In this document: positions 58,559 to 64,000 of the stretch, one piece after another
Layout of the letters: every line of letters begins with the position of its first letter
Numbering within the stretch: position 1 is the first letter of the stretch
Assembly (NCBI RefSeq): GCF_019492055.1
Contig: NZ_JAICBX010000003.1
Span: 124,001-188,000 of the forward strand
DNA length: 64,000 bases
Direction: 5' to 3'
From: Flavimaribacter sediminis
Lineage (GTDB): Bacteria; Pseudomonadota; Alphaproteobacteria; Rhizobiales; Rhizobiaceae
Position numbers and translations under genes: made by a program
Notes under the pieces: model-generated
What the model was told of the DNA's origin: nothing
Database searches by the model: none
What the model saw: only the letters and a program-made list of their open reading frames with translations

Positions 58559-58819
58559 TCAATCGGCCGTCGGCAATCTTCGCATCGTGAATTCGATTTC
58601 GTCATCCGGAAGCTGGCGCCAGCTTTCCACTTCCGTCCAGTAGGCGGCTTTCGGCCAGGCGTGAAACCACTCGCGCGCCTTGGCCCTGGCCAGGTTTCGG
58701 GGAAGTCGAAATGTTTCACGAATAAACGGATCGCCTTTTCCGCGATCGCCATTCTCGCGGCTCTTCCGGATTCGTTTCCGCAACCCGTCCATGGGCGGAA
58801 CTGGAGGCAATCGGACCAT
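58559..58819 (-). CDS. Small conserved protein of unknown function
   Basis: An 86-residue basic cytoplasmic protein. The ATG at 58819 follows CGAGG nine bases before. The frame continues 55 codons upstream without convincing composition. The middle reads FIRETFRLPRNLARAKAREWFHAWPKAAYWTEVESW, aromatic and arginine rich, and the end is DDEIEFTMRRLPTAD. I recall similar short hypothetical proteins in rhizobia but can give no function. A terminator directly follows, which supports a real transcript. It is divergent from hemF, with about 240 bases between. Confidence 0.65.
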   Translation of the reverse strand: MVRLPPVPPMDGLRKRIRKSRENGDRGKGDPFIRETFRLPRNLARAKAREWFHAWPKAAYWTEVESWRQLPDDEIEFTMRRLPTAD

Positions 58820-59060
58820 GTTACTTGACCTCGCGAAGCCGCAGGATAAAGCAAAACGACCGGATACGAAACGTCTTTGTGTCGAATTCCGGGATCGCCC
58901 GCGCCAAGCGAATTGCAACGGGTTCGGTAGTATAGTTTCGGATTTTTGCAGTGTATTGAATGCGGTATACGCATTTTGATTCAATTTTCACAGTCAGCCT
59001 CTATGGCATGTGCGCAGACTTGATATAAAAGAGTCGCGATGAAAATGGGGGCACCAGTTC

Positions 59061-59972
59061 ATGCAACGACCGAACCTTCCCGTGGGCCATCCCGACGCCC
59101 TGGAAGACAAGATGCGCAAAGCGAGCACATGGTTCGAAACGCTTCGCGACGCCATCTGCGAGATATTCGAGCAGCTTGAAGACGAGGTGACGGGTCCGCT
59201 TTCGGATGACGCGCCGGGTCGCTTCGTGCAGACAAAATGGCTGAGAGAGGAAGGCAAGGGCGGCGGCGGCATCATGTCGATGATGAGTGGCCGCGTCTTT
59301 GAAAAGGTTGGCGTCCACACGTCCACGGTCCATGGCGAGTTTTCGCCGGATTTCCGCAGCCAGATCCCCGGCGCCGAAAAGGATCCCAATTTCTGGGCTT
59401 CGGGAATCTCCCTGATCGCGCATCCGGTCAATCCGAACGTGCCGGCCGTCCATATGAACACGCGGATGGTCATCACCTCCACGCAATGGTTTGGCGGCGG
59501 CGCGGACCTGACCCCGGTCCTCGATCGCCGACGCACGCAGGAAGACCCCGACAGCAGGCTTTTTCACAGGACGATGGAAATCACCTGCAACCGGCACAAG
59601 GTCGCCGATTACGAAAAATACAAGGAATGGTGCGACGAATATTTCTACCTTCCGCACCGCAAGGAGCCGCGCGGGATCGGCGGTATTTTCTTCGACTGGC
59701 TGCGGTCGGAGGAAAAGGAAGGCGGATGGGACGCCGACTTCGCCTTCGTGCAGGATGTCGGTCGCGCGTTTGCTGTCGCTTACCCCAAGATCGTTCGCAA
59801 CAATTTCAACGATCACTGGGACGAGAACGAGCGCAACGAACAGCTGATCCGGCGCGGGCGCTATGTGGAGTTCAACCTGCTCTACGACCGCGGCACGATC
59901 TTCGGCCTGAAGACCGGCGGCAATGTCGATTCGATTCTCTCTTCCATGCCGCCGGCCGTTCGCTGGCCTTAG
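59061..59972 (+). CDS. hemF: Oxygen-dependent coproporphyrinogen III oxidase
   Basis: A 303-residue enzyme that oxidatively decarboxylates coproporphyrinogen III to protoporphyrinogen IX in heme synthesis. Seen are the conserved HMNTRMV with its active-site histidine region, [40 protein letters not shown], and the C-terminal [24 protein letters not shown]. The length is normal. The product would supply cytochromes such as petB and petC. It converges on cca with 7 bases between. Confidence 0.98.
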   Translation: MQRPNLPVGHPDALEDKMRKASTWFETLRDAICEIFEQLEDEVTGPLSDDAPGRFVQTKWLREEGKGGGGIMSMMSGRVFEKVGVHTSTVHGEFSPDFRSQIPGAEKDPNFWASGISLIAHPVNPNVPAVHMNTRMVITSTQWFGGGADLTPVLDRRRTQEDPDSRLFHRTMEITCNRHKVADYEKYKEWCDEYFYLPHRKEPRGIGGIFFDWLRSEEKEGGWDADFAFVQDVGRAFAVAYPKIVRNNFNDHWDENERNEQLIRRGRYVEFNLLYDRGTIFGLKTGGNVDSILSSMPPAVRWP

Positions 59973-59979
59973 TGAACGG

Positions 59980-61254
59980 TCAATCCCCGATCCGCGCCTG
60001 GATGTCCGGAACCTTTTCCAGCAAGGCGGCGCGATCGAGCCGGAAATCGCTGGCAATCCACGCCTCTTCGATCGCTTTGAGTATCCGCCCCATTTCGGGA
60101 CCGGCCTGCACCCCGAGCGCAGTCAGGTCCTTGCCCCGCACCGGCATGACCGGCCGTTCCCAGTTCTCGCAAAAGGCGATCAGCCTGGAATATCCGGCGG
60201 CCTGCATCAGCGCGTCATTGTCCGTCTCCGCGGCGGCGCGCGCCGCGGCGAGTTGCAGCCGCAAACCATCGATCACGCCCCCCGGGGATGTTTGATACAA
60301 AATCCGCTTGAGCTTGCTTTCAGCGACAGTCGGCGACAGGCGTTCCGCATCGGCCCACGCGATCAGCCGATCCTTTTCCGCATTCGACAATTTCAGCCGT
60401 TCGCCCAGCGCCGCCATGCGCGGCCCGTAGGGCGGCGTGATTGCCATCAGCCGCAGCAACGCGTCCGGCTTCCAGCCAAGTTGCTGCTCGGCGCGCACAA
60501 GTCCGTGAATCGCGTCTATGCCCCACTTTTCCGTCTCCGGAAGAATGGTCGTCAGAACGCCGCTCTGTCGCATCCACAGCAGCGCGCGCGACGGATCAGG
60601 AGCGGCGAGCAGACGCTTCAGTTCTGACCACACGCGCTCGGCGGAAAGCTGCGCCAGGCCGTCCTTGAGCCTGGCCGACGCCCTGAGGCCGTCCGCATCG
60701 GGACGCCCGTCGCCGTACCAGGCGAAAAACCGGAAAAAGCGCAGGATGCGCAGATAGTCCTCCTTGATCCGCGTCTCGGCGTCGCCGATGAAGCGCACCA
60801 GCCGCTTCTCGATATCCGCCAGCCCTCCGACGAGATCGATGACGGCGCCGTCAGCGTCGGCGTAAAGACCGTTGATCGTCAGATCCCTGCGCTCGGCGTC
60901 CTCCCGCCAGCTGCTTCCGAAGGCCACCTGCGCGTGGCGTCCGTCCGTCTGCACGTCCACCCGCAGCGTGGTGACCTCGAACGGCTTGCCGTCGACAACA
61001 ACTGTCACCGTTCCGTGGTCGACGCCGGTCGGGATCGTCTTGAAGCCGGCAACCGTCGCCCGGTCCGCCACCGCGTCGGGCGACAGCGTAGTCGCGAGAT
61101 CGATGTCGCCGACAGCCAGTCCCATCAGCGTGTTGCGCACGGCGCCGCCGACGATCCGCGTTTCCGCGTCGCCTTCATTCAGCACGGCGAGAATTCTGCG
61201 CAAAGGCGCATCGCCGAACCATTCGGCGTCGGCGATGATGGCGGCGCTTGTCAT
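59980..61254 (-). CDS. cca: CCA tRNA nucleotidyltransferase / poly(A) polymerase family
   Basis: A 424-residue class II nucleotidyltransferase that builds or repairs the CCA end of tRNA. The head domain shows RIVGGAVRNTLMGLAVGDIDLATTL with the metal-binding Asp pair in DID. DHGTVTVVVDGKPFEVTTLR follows, then RRDLTINGLYADADG and the RIKEDYLRILRFFRFFAWYG motif. The longer C-terminal part is alphaproteobacterial. It ends a minus-strand row after the DUF1285 and NUDIX genes, with 6 bases between it and the NUDIX gene. Confidence 0.95.
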   Translation of the reverse strand: MTSAAIIADAEWFGDAPLRRILAVLNEGDAETRIVGGAVRNTLMGLAVGDIDLATTLSPDAVADRATVAGFKTIPTGVDHGTVTVVVDGKPFEVTTLRVDVQTDGRHAQVAFGSSWREDAERRDLTINGLYADADGAVIDLVGGLADIEKRLVRFIGDAETRIKEDYLRILRFFRFFAWYGDGRPDADGLRASARLKDGLAQLSAERVWSELKRLLAAPDPSRALLWMRQSGVLTTILPETEKWGIDAIHGLVRAEQQLGWKPDALLRLMAITPPYGPRMAALGERLKLSNAEKDRLIAWADAERLSPTVAESKLKRILYQTSPGGVIDGLRLQLAAARAAAETDNDALMQAAGYSRLIAFCENWERPVMPVRGKDLTALGVQAGPEMGRILKAIEEAWIASDFRLDRAALLEKVPDIQARIGD

Positions 61255-61260
61255 GGGCGT

Positions 61261-61899
61261 CTACCGGTCCGCAAAGTAGATTTCGTAGAGCGTGCGGATA
61301 ATGCCGGCCGTCACGCCCCAGATATATCTCTGGTCGTAGGGCATCGTGTAGTAATGCCTTTCGAGACCCTGCCACACCCTGCTCTCGCGATTGTGGTTCG
61401 CAGGATCCATCAAAAATTCCAGCGGCACCTCGAAGGCGTCGTCGACTTCATGCCGGTTAAGCTCGATCGAAAAACCCGGCTCGACAATCGCCAGCACCGG
61501 AAAAATCCTGAAGCCGGTCGCCGTGCAATAGAGCGGCAGCCTGCCGAACGGTTCGATATGATCCGCCGGCAACCCGATTTCTTCATCCGCCTCCCGCATC
61601 GCCGCGGCTTCGGGTGATTCGTCTTCCGGGTCGATCGCGCCGCCAGGAAAGGCGATCTGACCCGAATGGGTGCGCATTTTCGTCGTTCGCTGCGTCAACA
61701 GCAGGCTGGTGTGGTCTCCGTAATCGACGAAAGGCACAAGCACGGCCGCATCGCGCAGTTTCTGCTTCAAAACCCAGGTGTGCAGATCCGGATTGAGCAA
61801 ATGGTCGCCGAAAAGCGCGTCGTCGTCGACCGCCGGCCGCGCGGTTATCGTGTCTCGCAACGCTCGCGCGCTGAATCGCTGATCGGCGTCGAGCTTCAT
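61261..61899 (-). CDS. NUDIX hydrolase, CoA pyrophosphatase type
   Basis: A 212-residue NUDIX enzyme. The NUDIX box is GGAIDPEDESPEAAAMREAD continuing EEIGL, with the catalytic glutamates in READEE. The preceding LLTQRTTKMRTHSGQIAFPGG matches the UPF0035 signature of CoA pyrophosphatases, which split CoA derivatives into phosphopantetheine and 3',5'-ADP. The substrate is inferred from that signature. It overlaps the DUF1285 gene by four bases and precedes cca by 6, so the three form an operon. Confidence 0.92.
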   Translation of the reverse strand: MKLDADQRFSARALRDTITARPAVDDDALFGDHLLNPDLHTWVLKQKLRDAAVLVPFVDYGDHTSLLLTQRTTKMRTHSGQIAFPGGAIDPEDESPEAAAMREADEEIGLPADHIEPFGRLPLYCTATGFRIFPVLAIVEPGFSIELNRHEVDDAFEVPLEFLMDPANHNRESRVWQGLERHYYTMPYDQRYIWGVTAGIIRTLYEIYFADR

Positions 61900-62507
61900 C
61901 GGCTGAGAGCCTCGAGTTCCCGCATTTCCATCATCGGAAATACGCTTTCTCCAGAGCGCACGGCGAACATCTCCCGCCCGTCGATCTCGACAGGCTCGCC
62001 AAGCGCCACGAGGTCGTACATCACCGGGCGGCTGATCAGGGCCTCCAGCCGGCCGCGAACATGAAGATAAGGCTTGAGTTCGTCGTTTTCGCCAGCGATT
62101 TCAAAGCGCAAGGCATGGTCCGGACCGGCCTCCACCACGTCGCCGACATTGGTTCTGAACGTCAGGATCTGCTGGTCGCCCCGCTGTGTCACGCTCATTT
62201 CCACGCCGACAAACGGCGCGTCCTCCACGCGAATTCCGACCTTTTCCACCGGCGTCACGAGATAGGTCTTGCCGTCCGCGTCCTTGCGCAGCACGGTCGA
62301 GAAAAGCCGCACCAGCGGCTGCCGTCCGATCGGCGTTCCCATATAAAACCACGTTCCGTCGGCGCGGATCTCCATGTCGAGATCCCCACAGAACTCCGGA
62401 TTCCATTTTCCAACGGGCGGCAACCCGCGGGTCGAGGCGGCCGCGCGGGAGATCAGCGCCTCCAGTCCGGCTGCGTCGGATGTCTCCGTCAACTTGCCTT
62501 CTGCCAT
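61896..62507 (-). CDS. DUF1285 domain-containing protein
   Basis: A 203-residue cytoplasmic protein of unknown function. The DUF1285 pattern is visible: LPPVGKWNPEFCGDLDMEIR near the N-terminus, DGTWFYMGTPIGRQPLVRLFS, then VTPVEKVGIRVEDAPFVGVEM. It is first in the operon with the NUDIX gene and cca (four-base overlap with the former). It is divergent from moxR, with 193 bases between. Confidence 0.9.
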   Translation of the reverse strand: MAEGKLTETSDAAGLEALISRAAASTRGLPPVGKWNPEFCGDLDMEIRADGTWFYMGTPIGRQPLVRLFSTVLRKDADGKTYLVTPVEKVGIRVEDAPFVGVEMSVTQRGDQQILTFRTNVGDVVEAGPDHALRFEIAGENDELKPYLHVRGRLEALISRPVMYDLVALGEPVEIDGREMFAVRSGESVFPMMEMRELEALSR

Positions 62508-62700
62508 AGCGGAATCGTTACTCCTTCATTCACAACTTTGTCACTTAGTGCAGTTCCAGCTTCGTGTCATTCATAGCAGAATGCAGAAAACCCGTTGCGA
62601 CAATGCGAATCCCCATTGATGGTGATCATAATTACGCCATTTAACGGTTGGTGAATGCAAGTGTAGACGTTCTCGATCAAGACAATACGGAGACTGTTTT

Positions 62701-63717
62701 ATGGGCCTTGTCGAAAATTCCACCCAGACGATGGATGAGAAGGAGATACTGGCCGTAGCGGAAACGGCTCTCGAGGACATCAGCGCGATCCGCAAGGAAG
62801 TCGGCAACGTCATTTTCGGTCAGCAGACCGTCGTTGAGCACACGCTGCTAACCGTATTGTCCGGCGGACACGCCCTGCTCGTCGGGGTGCCCGGCCTTGC
62901 CAAGACCAAGCTCGTCTCCACGCTCGGCACGGTTCTGGGTCTCGACGACAACCGCATCCAGTTCACGCCGGACCTGATGCCGTCCGACATTCTCGGCTCC
63001 GAGGTCATGGACCAGGACGACGCAGGCAAGCGGTCCTTCCGGTTCATCGCCGGACCGGTCTTCACCCAGCTGCTGATGGCCGACGAGATCAACCGCGCCT
63101 CGCCGCGCACCCAGTCCGCCCTGCTGCAGGCGATGCAGGAATACCACGTCACCGTCGCCGGAACCCATCACGACCTGCCGCAGCCTTTCCACGTGCTCGC
63201 GACCCAAAACCCGCTGGAGCAGGAAGGCACCTATCCGCTGCCGGAAGCCCAGCTCGACCGCTTCCTGATGCAGGTCGATGTCAACTATCCGGAAGAAGAC
63301 GCAGAGCGCCGGATTCTCCTGGAAACCACCGGGGTCGAGGAAAAGCCGGCAAAGGCGGTTCTTACCGGTTCGCGCATTCAGGAAATCCAGGCGCTCGTGC
63401 GCCGCATGCCCGTCAGCGAACAGGTCGTCGACGCCATCCTGGCGCTCGTGCGCCTGGCCCGACCCGGCAACGGCAACGCCGACACCGACCGGCATGTCGC
63501 CTGGGGACCCGGGCCGCGCGCCGGCCAGTCGTTGATGCTGTGCGTGAGAGCCCGCGCGCTCTATGACGGCCGATTGGCGCCGTCGGTCGACGACGTCTAC
63601 GCGCTGGCGCTGCCGATCCTGCAGCATCGTATGGCGCTGACATTCGCTGCGCGCGCCGAGGGCGTGCACATTCGCGACGTGATCGCCAATCTGGTCAAGA
63701 CCGCAAGCGGGGAATAA
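62701..63717 (+). CDS. MoxR-family AAA+ ATPase
   Basis: A 338-residue AAA+ ATPase of the MoxR class, thought to help assemble or activate partner complexes together with VWA-domain proteins. Walker A is GVPGLAKTK (about residues 63-71), Walker B LLMADEINRASPRTQSAL, and sensor 1 VLATQNPLEQEGTYPLPEAQLDR. It overlaps the DUF58 gene by one base (TAATG), the usual moxR-DUF58-DUF4159-VWA operon layout; the rest lies outside the window. Confidence 0.95.
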   Translation: MGLVENSTQTMDEKEILAVAETALEDISAIRKEVGNVIFGQQTVVEHTLLTVLSGGHALLVGVPGLAKTKLVSTLGTVLGLDDNRIQFTPDLMPSDILGSEVMDQDDAGKRSFRFIAGPVFTQLLMADEINRASPRTQSALLQAMQEYHVTVAGTHHDLPQPFHVLATQNPLEQEGTYPLPEAQLDRFLMQVDVNYPEEDAERRILLETTGVEEKPAKAVLTGSRIQEIQALVRRMPVSEQVVDAILALVRLARPGNGNADTDRHVAWGPGPRAGQSLMLCVRARALYDGRLAPSVDDVYALALPILQHRMALTFAARAEGVHIRDVIANLVKTASGE

Positions 63718-64000
63718 TGGCGCCCGTCGGACAGACCACGCAACCGGTAGCCGTCAGCGACGCGCTGGTTCGCGCGCGACAGCGCGCCGCCCTGGTGCCC
63801 GACCTGCTGGTCGAGGCGCAGCGTGTCGCCAATACGGTGATCACCGGCTGGCATGGCCGCCGCAAGCGCGGGGTTGGCGAGAATTTCTGGCAGTTCCGTC
63901 CCTATGTGGAAGGCGAGACGCTCGCCAGGATCGACTGGCGCCGATCGGCGCGCGACGACAGCGTCTATGTGCGCGACCGCGAATGGGAAGCCGCTCATAC
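63717..64000 (+). CDS. DUF58 domain-containing protein, 3' end beyond window
   Basis: The first 94 codons of a DUF58 protein, open to the end of the window. The ATG shares one base with the moxR stop. The DUF58 core is already visible: GRRKRGVGENFWQFRPYVEG followed by ETLARIDWRRSARDDSVYVRDRE. DUF58 proteins are coupled to MoxR ATPases and carry a VWA-like domain further on. Function in the cell is not settled. The layout predicts membrane VWA genes just downstream. Confidence 0.9.
   Translation, partial: MAPVGQTTQPVAVSDALVRARQRAALVPDLLVEAQRVANTVITGWHGRRKRGVGENFWQFRPYVEGETLARIDWRRSARDDSVYVRDREWEAAH

Noticed and set aside
58774-58799. GGAAC-N17-TGTT on the plus strand towards hemF
   Set aside because: Imperfect -10, located inside the small gene at 58559-58819 and more than 200 bases from hemF.

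Overview
The window looks like chromosomal DNA of an alphaproteobacterium of the Hyphomicrobiales (Rhizobiales). This rests on gene content and order, not on a database search: an Lrp regulator divergent from trxB, followed by an LsrB/VtlR-type LysR gene, an AbcR-like small RNA and an aspartate aminotransferase; an LpcC-type core mannosyltransferase; a BA14K-family protein behind a near-perfect general-stress (EcfG) promoter; a fused alphaproteobacterial cytochrome b; and ilvE beside a petP/petR-like regulator pair. Most genes are conserved housekeeping genes, tightly packed and often overlapping by 1-4 bases. I found no tRNA, rRNA, CRISPR array, insertion sequence or prophage.

Layout. 1-0.8 kb: the end of a crotonase gene. 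0.9-10.2 kb: an accessory block with a 2578-residue autotransporter built from about 25 glycine-rich repeats, an orphan LuxR-type regulator, and two AT-rich spacers. 10.2-17.3 kb: yqeY, carA, a zinc metallopeptidase, a small XRE regulator and carB. 17.5-23.4 kb: greA, lpcC, lrp, trxB, lsrB-like gene, AbcR-like sRNA, aspartate aminotransferase. 23.5-27.7 kb: a 42-residue membrane protein, an EamA transporter, cspA, an orphan AapJ-like binding protein and two small exported proteins. 27.7-34.4 kb: MBL hydrolase, ilvE, a MarR/response regulator/sensor kinase set, csaA, proC, YbjN-like gene, ubiK. 34.6-41.9 kb: lgt, MidA-like methyltransferase, pgeF, a metal-less M24 protein, a lipoprotein, prs, AbrB-like permease, TetR. 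42.2-46.4 kb: rplY, pth, ychF, two MaoC genes, apt. 46.5-55.6 kb: petABC, then an ABC/MscS/ABC cassette, all on the minus strand. 56-64 kb: trmL, ilvD, a small conserved gene, hemF, cca, a NUDIX hydrolase, a DUF1285 gene, moxR and the start of a DUF58 gene.

The most interesting reading is a regulatory circuit at 20.8-26.5 kb. The LysR gene is followed by a small RNA with a clear promoter, a loop exposing an anti-Shine-Dalgarno CCUCCCA element, and a GNRA-capped terminator. An inverted repeat centred near -63 of the inferred start is a natural LysR binding site. The sRNA loop has nine contiguous Watson-Crick matches, plus a wobble at each end, to the Shine-Dalgarno region of the AapJ-like gene 3.5 kb away. 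That gene is the class of target AbcR RNAs are known to repress, so regulator, sRNA and target may all lie in one small region. Other points of interest are the autotransporter with its orphan LuxR neighbour, an M24 protein lacking all five metal ligands, a 10-bp-arm MarR operator, and the mechanosensitive channel between two related ABC half-transporters.
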